Assembly: GCF_001424485.1 (NCBI RefSeq)
Contig: NZ_LMQC01000024.1
Coordinates: 99,477-163,476 of the forward strand
Length of the DNA stretch: 64,000 bases
From: Modestobacter sp. Leaf380
GTDB taxonomy: Bacteria; Actinomycetota; Actinomycetes; Mycobacteriales; Geodermatophilaceae
Direction: 5' to 3'
Shown here: piece by piece, positions 30,769 to 39,991 of the stretch
Layout: each line of letters starts with the position of its first letter
Position numbering within the stretch: position 1 is the first letter of the stretch
The notes under the pieces: generated by a model
Databases searched by the model: none
What the model was told of the DNA's origin: nothing
Seen by the model: only the letters and a program-made list of their open reading frames with translations
Position numbers and translations under genes: made by a program

Positions 30769-31953
30769 TCACTGACCGGCGTGGAAGAAGGTGGTCTTCG
30801 ACGGCGACCGGCGGGCGACGGCGCGGGCCGCCTTCTTCTCCGCGATCGCGTCCTTGTCGCGCATGACGAAGCGCTGCACCGAGGTCAGCACGATGATGAT
30901 CGCGAAGAGCACGAACGACATCGCCGCGGCCCGGCCCCACTGCCCGGTCTCGAACGCCGAGGTGTAGCTCAGGTACGCCGGGGTGAGCGTGGTCTTGGCC
31001 GGGTTGCCCTGGCTGATCAGGTACACCTGGTCGAACACCTGCCAGGTGCCGATCAGGCCCAGCGTGATCACCAGGAACAGCGTCGGCTTGAGTGCAGGCA
31101 GGGTGACGGCCCGGAAGCGCTGCCAGGGGTTCGCGCCGTCCATGACGGCGGCCTCCTGCACGTCCTTGGGCACGTCCTGCAGCGCGGCCAGGAACATCAG
31201 CATGTAGCCACCGGCCGACGTCCAGACGACCAGGACGATCAGCGCGGCCAGCGCGATGGAGGGCCCGGACAGCCAGTCCCACCAGGACAGGCCCAGCGGA
31301 CCGCCGTCGGTGAGGGCCGCGGGCGGGTTGCCGGCGTCCCACAGGCCGACGCCGTCACCGAGCAGGTGCACCAGGCCGCGGCTGTCGCTGAACCAGTTGG
31401 GGCCGTCGATGCCGACCAGCCCGAGCAGGCCGTTGACGGCACCACCGCCGGTGAACAGGAAGATGAAGACCAGGCTGATCGCGACCGAGCTGGTCACGGT
31501 GGGGAAGTAGAACGCCGTCCGGAAGAAGCTCTTGGCCCGGATCCGGCTGTTGAGGACGACGGCCAGGCCGAGCGCGATGGCGGTCTGCAGCGGGACGACC
31601 AGCAGCACGTACCAGCCGTTGTTGCGCAGCGCGGTCATGAAGTCCTGCCGGGGCAGGCCGGGCTCGGTGAGGATCGTGGCGTAGTTGTCCAGGCCGACGA
31701 ACCCGACGGCCGAGGAGAACGGTGACCCACGCCCGCGCCAGTCGGTGAGGCTGACCCAGAAGGCCATCAGGATCGGGACCAGCACGAAGAGGCCGATGAG
31801 CACCAGACCGGGGCCGGTGAAGGCCCAGGCAGCACGGCCCTGCCCGGCCCGGGACGAGCCCCGGGACCGGGTGAGACGTGGCGCGACGACGCCGCCCGGC
31901 CCCCGCGCCGGGGCGTTGCCGAGGCCCCCCGCGGGAGCCGGGACGGCGGTCAT
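30769..31953 (-). CDS. Carbohydrate ABC transporter permease (MalF type)
   Basis: The 394-aa permease has a 45-aa Gly/Arg-rich cytoplasmic head and about seven or eight helices. The EAA loop is DVQEAAVMDGANPWQRFRAV. A roughly 60-residue periplasmic insertion (DGPNWFSDSRGLVHLLG ... LSWWDWLSG) lies between the central helices and is longer than in most CUT1 permeases. ATG 31953 overlaps the binding-protein stop codon by 4 nt. It works with the MalG-type subunit as a heterodimeric channel for a sugar or oligosaccharide. Confidence 0.92.
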   Translation of the reverse strand: MTAVPAPAGGLGNAPARGPGGVVAPRLTRSRGSSRAGQGRAAWAFTGPGLVLIGLFVLVPILMAFWVSLTDWRGRGSPFSSAVGFVGLDNYATILTEPGLPRQDFMTALRNNGWYVLLVVPLQTAIALGLAVVLNSRIRAKSFFRTAFYFPTVTSSVAISLVFIFLFTGGGAVNGLLGLVGIDGPNWFSDSRGLVHLLGDGVGLWDAGNPPAALTDGGPLGLSWWDWLSGPSIALAALIVLVVWTSAGGYMLMFLAALQDVPKDVQEAAVMDGANPWQRFRAVTLPALKPTLFLVITLGLIGTWQVFDQVYLISQGNPAKTTLTPAYLSYTSAFETGQWGRAAAMSFVLFAIIIVLTSVQRFVMRDKDAIAEKKAARAVARRSPSKTTFFHAGQ

Positions 31954-33191
31954 CCGCCGATCGCCTGCTCGAGGTTGGTCTGGGTGGACTCCAGGACCGC
32001 CTGCGGGTCGCCGGTGGCCAGGCCGCTGAGCTGGCTGTCGAAGTCGATCAGCACCTGCTCGACGCCGGGGGCGCTGACCGGGCCCTGGGCGTACTCGGCG
32101 CCGTCGATGTAGGCCTGCCGCTCGGGGAACTGCTCGAGGTAGGCGTCGGCCAGCGACTGGCGGGAGGGCAGCACGCCGGTGTCCTGGGTCTGTGCGGTCA
32201 TCGCGTCCGGGCTGGTGAGGAAGGTGGCCAGGTCGACGGCGGCGTCCTGCGCGTCGCTGTCCGCGGCCACGCCGAGGCACTGGGTGAAGGACAGCGTGCC
32301 CGGGCCGGCCGGGCCCTCGGGCAGCGGGACGACGGTGTAGCCGACGTCGGGGTAGTCCGCGGCCATGGCGCCGACCAGCCAGTTGCCCTCGATGGTCATC
32401 GCGGCCTTCCCGGTGCCGAAGGCCTCGCCGCCCCAGCCCGCGTCGACGGCGCCGGGGTAGGCGAAGGAGCCGGCGGCCAGGTTGGACTGGACGTACTCCA
32501 GCGCCTCGAGGTTCTCCGGGCTGTCGGTGGTGACCTCGGTGCCGTCCTCGTCGACGAACCAGCCGCCGGCCTGGGTCATGAACGCCCCGACCCGGTCACG
32601 GGTGTCGCCGATGACCAGTCCGGTCTGCCCGCCGGTGGTCAGCGTCTGGGCGACCGTGGACAGCTCCTCCCAGGTGGTCGGGTGGTCGGCCTCGGTGAGG
32701 CCGGCGGCCGCCCAGGAGGCGTCGTTGATCTCCAGCGCCAGGGTGGAGAAGTCCTTGGGCGCGCAGTAGACCTCGTCCTGGTAGGTGAAGGTGTCCACCA
32801 GGTTCGGGTAGAAGTCGTCCAGGTCGTCGATCTGGTCGCCGTAGGGGAACAGGTTCCCGGCGTCGGCCTGGTCGGCGAGGCGGGTGGCGTCGAGGTAGAA
32901 GACGTCCGGCGGGTTGCCACCGGCAAAGCCTTGGGCCAGCTCCTGCTGCAGGTCCGCGGCCACCTGCACGTCCACGGTGTTGCCGGACTCCTGCTCGTAG
33001 GCGTCGACCTGGGCCTGCACGGCCTGGGTCTCGGCGTCACCGGAGCTGGCGATGAGCATGGTGAGCGAGGCGCTGCCCGACTCCTGCTGCTCGGCGGTGT
33101 CGTCGAAGCCACCGCCACCACAGGCGGCGGCCAGGGACAGCGTGGCGACGGCGACGAGCGCCTGCGCGGACCGGCGGATGGGGTGTCTCAC
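31950..33191 (-). CDS. Sugar ABC transporter substrate-binding lipoprotein
   Basis: The 413-aa binding protein has a signal peptide ending at the lipobox LAAA-C24, so it is tethered outside the membrane. The type I fold shows NTVDVQVAADLQQELAQGFA, PPDVFYLDA, the cleft residues WGGEAFGTGKAAMTIEGNW and YTVVPLPEGPAG, typical of CUT1 proteins (PF01547/PF13416). GTG 33191 has GAGGAGG 7 nt upstream. The sugar is unknown; the adjacent glycosidase suggests a glucan or maltodextrin. First gene of the transporter unit. Confidence 0.93.
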   Translation of the reverse strand: MRHPIRRSAQALVAVATLSLAAACGGGGFDDTAEQQESGSASLTMLIASSGDAETQAVQAQVDAYEQESGNTVDVQVAADLQQELAQGFAGGNPPDVFYLDATRLADQADAGNLFPYGDQIDDLDDFYPNLVDTFTYQDEVYCAPKDFSTLALEINDASWAAAGLTEADHPTTWEELSTVAQTLTTGGQTGLVIGDTRDRVGAFMTQAGGWFVDEDGTEVTTDSPENLEALEYVQSNLAAGSFAYPGAVDAGWGGEAFGTGKAAMTIEGNWLVGAMAADYPDVGYTVVPLPEGPAGPGTLSFTQCLGVAADSDAQDAAVDLATFLTSPDAMTAQTQDTGVLPSRQSLADAYLEQFPERQAYIDGAEYAQGPVSAPGVEQVLIDFDSQLSGLATGDPQAVLESTQTNLEQAIGG

Positions 33192-33261
33192 TCGGGGTTC
33201 CTCCTCTGCGGGCGACCGCGGCGTCGGTGCCGGCGGTCGGGTGGTGCGGGTGCGGGGCGGT

Positions 33262-34344
33262 TCAGGGGGACGGCGGGAAGGGCAGGCTGGTCGCTGCCGC
33301 CGCGGGGTCGGCGCCCCGGTCGGAGGACGCCCGGACCACCAGGCGCGGGGGCAGCAGCACCGGCTGGTCGACGGCCGGCGACCCGGGCGGGCCGGGGTCC
33401 AGCTGGCCGCGCAGCAGGTCGATGCAGGCCGCGGCCGCCGCGACGACGGGCTGGGCCACCGAGGTGAGACCGAGGGCCGCGGCCACCGGGCTGTCGTCGA
33501 AGCCCACGACGGCGACATCGCTGCCGGGCCGGCGGCCCAGCTCGCGCACCGCACCGAGGGCGCCGAGGGCCAGCGAGTCGCTGGCGCAGACCAGGGCGGT
33601 GACCCCGCGGGCGGCGACGAGCCCCAGCGCGGTGGCCTGGGCGACGGCGAGGTCGTCGGGCAGCCCGGCCTCCAGGCCGGCGACGGGCAGGCCGGCCGAG
33701 GACATGGCGTCCACCCAGCCGGCCCGCCGGTCGTCGCCGGTGCCCGAGCCCGCGGGCCAGCCGAGCCAGGCGATCCGGGTGTGGCCCTGGGCCAGCAGGT
33801 GCTCGACGGCGGCACGGGTGCCGGCGGCGCCGTCGACGTCGACCCAGCTGCGGCCGTCCGGGTCGTCCCAGGGCCGGCCGAAGCTGGCCACCGGCAGCCG
33901 GCGGCGGCGCAGCCAGGCGGTGCGGGGGTCGCCGTGGGAGGTGCCGGTGAGCACGAAGGCGTCGACGGCGAAGGAGGCGACGAGCTCGTCGTAGGCGCCC
34001 ACCTCGGCCTCGGCGTCGTCGGCGGTGAAGAGGACCAGGCGTTGACCGGACTCCTCGGCGCTGCGGGTCAGCGCGTGCAGGAACTGGTCGAGCACGCTGC
34101 CGCCGAAGGCCTCGCGGACCGGTTCGATGCGCATGGCGATGAGCTGGGAGCGGTGGCTGCGCATCTGCTGGGCTGCCCGCAGCGGGCGGTACCCGACCTC
34201 GTCGATGACGGCCTGGACCCGCTCGAGGGTGGCGCCGCTGACCAGGTGCGGGGCGTTGAGCACGTTGCTCACGGTCTGCTTGGAGACCTGGGCCAGGGCC
34301 GCGACGCTGGCCAGGGTGGGGCGGTCGGTGCCGTCGTCCTGCAC
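33262..34344 (-). CDS. LacI family repressor of the sugar transporter locus
   Basis: The 360-aa regulator has an N-terminal LacI HTH and hinge (TLASVAALAQVSKQTVSNVLN, then HLVSGATLERVQAVIDEVGY) and a periplasmic-binding-like sensor domain with RRLPVASFGRPWDD and ALVCASDSLALGALGAV. The GTG at 34344 was chosen for GGAGGAGG 5 nt upstream. Longer starts read through promoter DNA. It lies 70 bp upstream of the binding-protein gene and is divergent from the glycosidase gene, with two TTGGACCG-type operators in the gap; it probably represses all of them until an inducing sugar binds. Confidence 0.93.
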   Translation of the reverse strand: MQDDGTDRPTLASVAALAQVSKQTVSNVLNAPHLVSGATLERVQAVIDEVGYRPLRAAQQMRSHRSQLIAMRIEPVREAFGGSVLDQFLHALTRSAEESGQRLVLFTADDAEAEVGAYDELVASFAVDAFVLTGTSHGDPRTAWLRRRRLPVASFGRPWDDPDGRSWVDVDGAAGTRAAVEHLLAQGHTRIAWLGWPAGSGTGDDRRAGWVDAMSSAGLPVAGLEAGLPDDLAVAQATALGLVAARGVTALVCASDSLALGALGAVRELGRRPGSDVAVVGFDDSPVAAALGLTSVAQPVVAAAAACIDLLRGQLDPGPPGSPAVDQPVLLPPRLVVRASSDRGADPAAAATSLPFPPSP

Positions 34345-34376
34345 GTCGCCCTCCTCCGGTGCGGACCGGCCCAGGA

Positions 34377-34389
34377 TTGGACCGATCAA
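34377..34389. promoter_or_regulatory. LacI operator candidate O1 (TTGGACCGATCAA)
   Basis: This imperfect dyad lies 33 bp before the lacI-type start and shares TTGGACCG with O2 at 34483-34500. A minus-strand TTGACA (34431-34426) is a possible -35 for the repressor gene. Confidence 0.6.
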
Positions 34390-34482
34390 GGTGATGGCAG
34401 GCACACTGCGCCGGGTCAACGTGCCTGTCAAGTCGCCACCCTGGGCACGGGACGACCGTGGATCCGGCCCGGGATCGTCCGT

Positions 34483-34500
34483 GGTTGGACCGTTCCAACC
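34483..34500. promoter_or_regulatory. LacI operator candidate O2 (GGTTGGACCGTTCCAACC)
   Basis: Perfect 7-bp arms around CCGT lie 42 bp upstream of the glycosidase start and about 108 bp centre to centre from O1. That spacing could allow looping by a tetrameric or dimeric LacI protein. Confidence 0.65.
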
Positions 34501-34541
34501 CGGTGGCAGCACCGGCACCACCGATGAGAGAGGGTCGACCC

Positions 34542-36617
34542 GTGACGCCGACCGAGACGACCGACCGCACCCCGACCCCCGCCCCCGACGCCTCGGCGGC
34601 CGGTCTGCAGCCCCTGGTCCACGAGCTCGACGTCTGCCTGCTCGCCCCGGTGACGGTGCTCGGCGGCCGGGACGGCGCGGTCCGCGGCCGGGGCGCCGAG
34701 GGCGTGTTCTGCGGCGACGTCCGGGCGCTGTCGGTGGTCGGGGTGACCGTTGCCGGGCGGCGTCCCGACGGCATCGGCGGGGGCAGCACCGGCCCCGGGA
34801 CCAGCACGCACGTGGCCGTCGTCCGCGGTCTGGGCGACCCCGGCCCGGACCCCACCGTCCGCCTGGAGACCGTCCGCCGGCTCGCTGCCGACGGGCTCAC
34901 CGAGACCCTGCGGCTGGTCTCCACCGCGGCGGAGCCGGTGGCCGCCGAGGTGGTGCTGACCCTGGGCACCGACCTGGCCACCGTCGAGGAGGTCAAGAGC
35001 GGGCACCTGCGCCCGCTGCTGCCCCCGGGCGAGGACGGCTGGTCCGGCCGCGGCGTCACCGTGGTGGTGCCCGGCCTGCAGGCCGGCGGCGACGTGGGCC
35101 GGCTGACCTGGTCGGTCGTCGTCCCCCCGCGGGAGGCCGTGGAGCTGACCTGGACGGTCACCGTGACCGACCCCGGCGGCGTCACCGCCGCCCCCCGCAC
35201 GCCGCGCAGCTGGTCCACCCCGCGGGTCACCGCCGACGACTCCCGGCTGGCGGTGCTGGTGGCGCAGTCCCTCGAGGACCTGGCCGGGCTGCGGATGGCC
35301 ACCACCACCGACCCCGACGACGTCTTCGCCGCCGCCGGCGCCCCCTGGTACCTCACCCTGTTCGGCCGCGACAGCCTGTGGACGGCACGGCTGCTCCTGC
35401 CGCTGGGCACCGACCTGGCCGCCGGCACGCTGCGCACGCTGGCCGCCCGGCAGGGCACCCGCCGGGACGACGCGACCGGGGAGGAGCCGGGCAAGATCCT
35501 GCACGAGATCCGGCGCCCGCCCGTCGCCGAGGGGGGCACCACCCCGTTCCTGCCCCCGGTCTACTTCGGCACCGTGGACGCCACCCCGCTGTGGGTCTGC
35601 CTGCTGCACGACGCCTGGCGCTGGGGCCTGGACCCCGCCGTCGTCACCGAGCTGCTGGACCCGCTGGAGCGCGCGCTGGGGTGGCTGGCCACCGACGGCG
35701 ACCCGGACGGCGACGGGTTCCTGGAGTACCTGGACCGCTCGGGCGCGGGACTGGCCAACCAGGGCTGGAAGGACAGCGCGGACTCGGTGCGCTTCGTGGA
35801 CGGCACCGTCGCCGACGGGCCGATCGCGCTGTGCGAGGCGCAGGGCTACGCCCACGAGGCAGCGCTGGCCGGGGCCGCCCTGCTGGAGGCGTTCGGACGA
35901 CCCGGCGCCGAGCGCTGGCGGACCTGGGCCGCCGAGCTGGCCGAGCGGTTCCGCGGCGCCTTCTGGGTCGCCGACGACGAGGGCCGCTACCCCGCCATCG
36001 CGCTGGACGGCAGCAAGACCGCCGTCGACGCCCCCACGTCCAACATCGCCCACCTGCTGGGCACCGGCCTGCTCACCGCTGCCGAGTCCGCCGAGGTGGC
36101 CGCCCGGGTCGGGTCCCCGGCGATGGACTCCGGGTTCGGACTGCGCACCATGGCGACCACGGCCGGTGGCTACGGCCCGCTGACCTACCACTGCGGCTCG
36201 GTGTGGCCGCACGACACCGCGATCGCGCTGACCGGCCTGGCGCGGGAGGGCCACGACGCCGTCGCCGGCTCCCTGGCCCGCGGGGTGCTGGCGGCCGGGG
36301 AGTCCTTCGACTGGCGGCTGCCCGAGCTGTTCTCCGGGGACGGGTCCGACGTCGTCCGGCGGGCGCTGGCCTACCCGGCGTCCTGCCGGCCGCAGGCCTG
36401 GTCGGCGGCCGCCGCCGTGGCCGTGCTGACCGCGGTGCTGGGCCTGCGCCCCGACGTCCCGGCCGGGCGGCTCGTCGTCCGTCCGCTGCGTCCGGCGCCG
36501 TTGGGCGCCGTGCGGGTGGAGGGCCTGCGGGTCGGGGCGGACGACGTCACCGTGGCGGTGTCGGCGGACGGCTCGGTCGAGGTGACCGGCTTCTCCGGCG
36601 AGGTCGTCACCGGCTGA
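34542..36617 (+). CDS. Glycogen debranching-type glycosidase (GDE_N_bis plus alpha/alpha barrel)
   Basis: This 691-aa cytosolic enzyme has an N-terminal GDE_N_bis domain (about 30-220, with VFCGDVRALSVVGVTVAG). It continues into a six-hairpin glycosidase barrel of the GH63/amylo-1,6-glucosidase type: GAPWYLTLFGRDSLWTARL, TPLWVCLLHDAWRWGLD, LANQGWKDSADSVRF and YHCGSVWPHDTAIALTGLA. Acidic residues in GRDSLW and GWKDS fit the catalytic general acid/base positions. GTG 34542 is preferred for GAGAGGG 6 nt upstream. It likely hydrolyses imported or stored alpha-glucans; controlled by the divergent LacI gene. Confidence 0.87.
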   Translation: MTPTETTDRTPTPAPDASAAGLQPLVHELDVCLLAPVTVLGGRDGAVRGRGAEGVFCGDVRALSVVGVTVAGRRPDGIGGGSTGPGTSTHVAVVRGLGDPGPDPTVRLETVRRLAADGLTETLRLVSTAAEPVAAEVVLTLGTDLATVEEVKSGHLRPLLPPGEDGWSGRGVTVVVPGLQAGGDVGRLTWSVVVPPREAVELTWTVTVTDPGGVTAAPRTPRSWSTPRVTADDSRLAVLVAQSLEDLAGLRMATTTDPDDVFAAAGAPWYLTLFGRDSLWTARLLLPLGTDLAAGTLRTLAARQGTRRDDATGEEPGKILHEIRRPPVAEGGTTPFLPPVYFGTVDATPLWVCLLHDAWRWGLDPAVVTELLDPLERALGWLATDGDPDGDGFLEYLDRSGAGLANQGWKDSADSVRFVDGTVADGPIALCEAQGYAHEAALAGAALLEAFGRPGAERWRTWAAELAERFRGAFWVADDEGRYPAIALDGSKTAVDAPTSNIAHLLGTGLLTAAESAEVAARVGSPAMDSGFGLRTMATTAGGYGPLTYHCGSVWPHDTAIALTGLAREGHDAVAGSLARGVLAAGESFDWRLPELFSGDGSDVVRRALAYPASCRPQAWSAAAAVAVLTAVLGLRPDVPAGRLVVRPLRPAPLGAVRVEGLRVGADDVTVAVSADGSVEVTGFSGEVVTG

Positions 36618-36664
36618 CCCGCCTCGCCGGGCGCGCCGCCCCGCGGGGTGGTGGAGTGGAGGGG

Positions 36665-37522
36665 ATGACCGACCGCCCGTCCTGGCACGCCCGCTGGCGG
36701 TCGGAGTCCCGGTTCCTGATGCGCTCGGTGCGCCGCGGCCTGCAGGGCCGCGACCTGTCGCTCATCGCGGCCGGGCTGACGTTCTACGCGGGCATCTCGG
36801 TGGTCCCGCTGCTGCTGCTGGCGATGGCGCTGACCTCGCTGCTCGCCGGTGCCGGCTGGGTCCGCGACCAGCTGGACACCCTGGGCGGTGTGCTGCCCTC
36901 GCAGCTGGGTGCACCGGACGCGCTGGCCCGGCTGGCCGAGGCCGGCACCACGATGACGCTGCTGGGCGGGCTGCTGGCACTGCTGCCGATGACCTTCTAC
37001 GGCGAGGGTCTGCGCCGGGCCCTGCTGCGCTTCACCGACGAGCGGGACACCTACACCGGCTGGCGCGGACGGTTGGCCGTCGTCCCGCTGCTGCTGGTGT
37101 CGCCCTTCCTGCTGTACCCGGTGCTGCTGGTGGTCCCGGTGCTGGCCGACCTGCAGGCCGAGGGCGGGTTCTGGGCCGGGCTGGGCGGGGTGGCGCTGGG
37201 GTTCTACTCGGTGCTCTTCGCGCTGGTCGGGCCGCTGGTCTGGGGTTTCCGGTTCGTCGCGGCCGGCATGCTGCGCTGGCAGGCGGTCCTGGTCGGGGCG
37301 TTCTTCACCGCGGCGTCCCTGGCCGGGTTCCTGCAGGGCTTCGTGCTCTTCCTGCGGCTGCCGCTGTCGATCGGGGCGCCGTTCGGCGGGCTCGACGTCG
37401 TCGGCGGCGTCGTCGCCCTGGGGCTCTGGCTGTTCCTGCTGCACCTGGTGGTGATCGCCGGCTGGCTGCTCACCCAGGCCCTGGACGAGCGCCTCGCCCT
37501 GGCCCGCGCGCAGCGGGCCTGA
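36665..37522 (+). CDS. YihY/BrkB family inner-membrane protein
   Basis: The 285-aa protein has six transmembrane helices of the YihY/virulence factor BrkB family (PF03631, once misnamed ribonuclease BN). Family marks are LIAAGLTFYAGISVVPLLLLA near the N-terminus, the FYGEGLRRALLRF motif (about 113-125) and the glycine-rich loop IGAPFGGLDVVGGVVALGLWL. The role is unclear; some members affect lipid transport or serum resistance. The ATG at 36665 has GGAGTGGAGGGG just upstream. It converges on the PBP gene with only 13 bp between the stops. Confidence 0.92.
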   Translation: MTDRPSWHARWRSESRFLMRSVRRGLQGRDLSLIAAGLTFYAGISVVPLLLLAMALTSLLAGAGWVRDQLDTLGGVLPSQLGAPDALARLAEAGTTMTLLGGLLALLPMTFYGEGLRRALLRFTDERDTYTGWRGRLAVVPLLLVSPFLLYPVLLVVPVLADLQAEGGFWAGLGGVALGFYSVLFALVGPLVWGFRFVAAGMLRWQAVLVGAFFTAASLAGFLQGFVLFLRLPLSIGAPFGGLDVVGGVVALGLWLFLLHLVVIAGWLLTQALDERLALARAQRA

Positions 37523-37535
37523 ACGACACCGGGGC

Positions 37536-39866
37536 TCAGTTCGTCGGCGGCACCGGGACGGGCACGGCCGGCGGTGGCGCCGGTGCGGGTTCCGGCGCGG
37601 GGGCCGGACCCGGCGCAGGGGCGGGCGCCGGGGCCGGTGCGGGAGCAGGGGGCCGGTAGTCGGCCCCGTTGCTGACCAGGATCGTCACGACCTGGCCGAC
37701 GACGGCACGACCCCCGGCCGGCGGGCTGGTGCCCAGCAGCGTGCCCGACGGTGTGCTGCCCTCGCTACGCACCACCTGGGGCACGAAGCCGGCCCCCGAC
37801 AGCGCCGACTGGCAGGCACCCACCGACCGGCAGCCGGGCACCGGCCTGGTGTTGCCGTTCATCACCGCGGGGTCGGCGGGCGGGAAGTCGCTGCTCCCCC
37901 GCACCTCCAGGACCGGCGCCATCGCCGCGCGCCAGATGGTGGCCGGCTTGTTGCCGCCGAACCCGCCGACGTCCTCGTTCTGCTTGGGGTTGAGCACCAT
38001 CACGCTGGCGGTGATCTCGGGGGTGTAGCCGACGAACGCCGCGGAGAAGTTGTCCTGCGACGTCCCGGTCTTGCCGGCGATCTGGTGCCCGGGGATCCAG
38101 GCGCGGGAACCGGTCTGCCCCGGGTTCCCCGGTTCGACGTCACGGCGCAGGATCTGGTTCATCGTGGTGGCGACGCCCGACGGGATCGCCTCCGGCGTGC
38201 ACTGGTCGCCCGTCACCAGGGGCTGCCCGTCCTCGCCGAGCAGCGGCTGGCCGTTGCGGTCCAGCACCGCGGTGACCGGCGTGACCAGGCAGCGGGTGCC
38301 GCTGGCGGCGAAGGTCGAGTAGGCGCTGGCCAGCCCCAGCGGGCTGGTCTCCTCGGCACCGAAGGTGAACGAGCCGCGGTTCTCGTCGATGACCTGCTGG
38401 GCCAACCCGGGGCGGCTGAACTGGAACAGCCCGGCCGCCTCGGCCATGCGCACCGGCTCCTCGACGCTGCCCAGGGCGTCCTCCAGGGCCAGGAAGTAGG
38501 TGTTGGAGGACTGGTAGAGCGCCGTCGACAGGTCCAGCGTCCGGCCGTACCGCCCGGCGTTGCGGACGTCGTAGGGCTCGCTGCCGTCCCGGTAGACCCG
38601 CGAGACGTAGGGGTCCGACGTCGTCAGCGTGTAGTAGGCGGAGTACTGCCGGGCCAGCGCGGCGGCGGCGGTGAAGACCTTGTAGGTCGAGCCGGAGCCC
38701 TGGCTGGCCGCGACGTTGAGGTTGTAGGACTCCTGCGCCGGGTCGTTGACGTCGTAGCCGAACACCCGGTTCACGCTCATCGCCAGCAGGTGCCCGGTGC
38801 CCGGCTGGACGGCGGTGAACATGCCGGCCAGCGAGTCGCCCATGGGCAGCGTCTCCAGCACCGCGGCGTCCCCGGCACGCTGCAGCTCGGGGTCCAGCGT
38901 GGTCTGGATGGTGAGGCCGCCGTGCTCGAGCTGCTGCTGGGTGATCCCCAGGGTCTGGGTCAGGTAGCGCTGCACGAAGTCGCAGACGAAGGGCCCGACG
39001 CTGGCCTGCACGCACCCCCGCGGCGGGGCCGGGCCCAGGACCAGGCCCAGCGGGGAGGCCTGCGCGGCGGCGGCCTCCTCGGCGGTGACCATGCCCTGGT
39101 CGCGCATCCGGTCCAGCACCTGGTCGCGCCGGACGGTGGCGGCGTCGGGGGCGATGGTCGGGTCGTCGCTGGTGGGGCTCTGCGCGAGACCGGCCAGCAT
39201 CGCCGCCTGGGGCAGGGTCAGCGCGGCCGCGTCGACGGAGAAGTAGGTGCGGGCGGCGGCCTGCACGCCGTAGCTGTTCTGCCCGAAGTACACGATGTTC
39301 AGGTAGCGGGTGAGGATCTCGTCCTTGGAGTAGGTCTCCTCCAGGGCGAGGGCCAGCCGGGCCTCCCGGAGCTTGCGGGCCAGCGTCTGCTCGGTGGCTG
39401 CCGCGGCCTCCTCGGGGGTGTCCGCGGTCTGCAGCAGGGTCTGCTTGACCAGCTGCTGGGTGAGCGTCGAACCGCCCTCCTCGACCTCGCCGGAGGCCAG
39501 GTTGCGGGCCAAGGCGCGCAGCGTGCCCTGCACGTCCAGGCCGTTGTGGCCGTAGAAGCGGGCGTCCTCGATGGCCACCATGGCCTGCTTCATGACCTCG
39601 CCGATGGCCTCGGCGGCGACCGGGGCCCGGTTCTCGTCGTAGAAGCCGGTGATGGGCTCGCCGTTCGCGGCCACCATCACCGTGTTGCCGGCGAGCGTGG
39701 CGTCGGTCAGCTCGACGGGCAACGCGTCCAGCAGCGAGGCGGAGTCCTGCGCGACCAGCGCCGACCCACCGACCAACGGGAACAGCCCGGCAGCGACGAG
39801 CACCCCGGAGACGACGAGGGCCACCACGAGCTTCGCCAGGGTGCCCAGCTTGCGGGCCACGCGCAT
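37536..39866 (-). CDS. Bifunctional class A penicillin-binding protein with PASTA domain
   Basis: This 776-aa PBP1-type peptidoglycan synthase has a cytoplasmic tail, one TM anchor (12-32), and a GT51 transglycosylase (catalytic E100 in VAIEDARFYGHNGLD, then GGSTLTQQLVKQTLL). The transpeptidase shows nucleophile S393 in SGSTYK, SSN in YQSSNTYFLAL and KTGTSQ. A PASTA domain (about 665-730, VTILVSNGADY) and a (PAP)n tail complete it, like actinobacterial PonA1. It polymerises glycan and cross-links stem peptides outside the membrane. Confidence 0.95.
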   Translation of the reverse strand: MRVARKLGTLAKLVVALVVSGVLVAAGLFPLVGGSALVAQDSASLLDALPVELTDATLAGNTVMVAANGEPITGFYDENRAPVAAEAIGEVMKQAMVAIEDARFYGHNGLDVQGTLRALARNLASGEVEEGGSTLTQQLVKQTLLQTADTPEEAAAATEQTLARKLREARLALALEETYSKDEILTRYLNIVYFGQNSYGVQAAARTYFSVDAAALTLPQAAMLAGLAQSPTSDDPTIAPDAATVRRDQVLDRMRDQGMVTAEEAAAAQASPLGLVLGPAPPRGCVQASVGPFVCDFVQRYLTQTLGITQQQLEHGGLTIQTTLDPELQRAGDAAVLETLPMGDSLAGMFTAVQPGTGHLLAMSVNRVFGYDVNDPAQESYNLNVAASQGSGSTYKVFTAAAALARQYSAYYTLTTSDPYVSRVYRDGSEPYDVRNAGRYGRTLDLSTALYQSSNTYFLALEDALGSVEEPVRMAEAAGLFQFSRPGLAQQVIDENRGSFTFGAEETSPLGLASAYSTFAASGTRCLVTPVTAVLDRNGQPLLGEDGQPLVTGDQCTPEAIPSGVATTMNQILRRDVEPGNPGQTGSRAWIPGHQIAGKTGTSQDNFSAAFVGYTPEITASVMVLNPKQNEDVGGFGGNKPATIWRAAMAPVLEVRGSSDFPPADPAVMNGNTRPVPGCRSVGACQSALSGAGFVPQVVRSEGSTPSGTLLGTSPPAGGRAVVGQVVTILVSNGADYRPPAPAPAPAPAPAPGPAPAPEPAPAPPPAVPVPVPPTN

Positions 39867-39953
39867 GGGGCCTCCGTGCCCTCGACCACTGCTGACGTCC
39901 AGTCGATCAGAGAACACCCCGATCCACAACTGCCGTCACCCGGCCGTGACCTG

Positions 39954-39986
39954 CACCGACGACCGGACCGGGTCCGATCGCCGGTG
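39954..39986 (-). terminator. ppk2 terminator
   Basis: CACCGACGACCGGACC pairs with GGTCCGATCGCCGGTG (14 of 16), directly after the ppk2 stop codon and ahead of the tandem PBP gene. Confidence 0.75.
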
Positions 39987-39991
39987 CGGGG

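Noticed and set aside
34127..37522. A 1131-codon plus-strand frame running from the lacI region through the glycosidase gene into yihY
   Set aside because: Only its last 286 codons (yihY) show a real domain. The rest is Arg/Pro/Gly shadow of the glycosidase frame.
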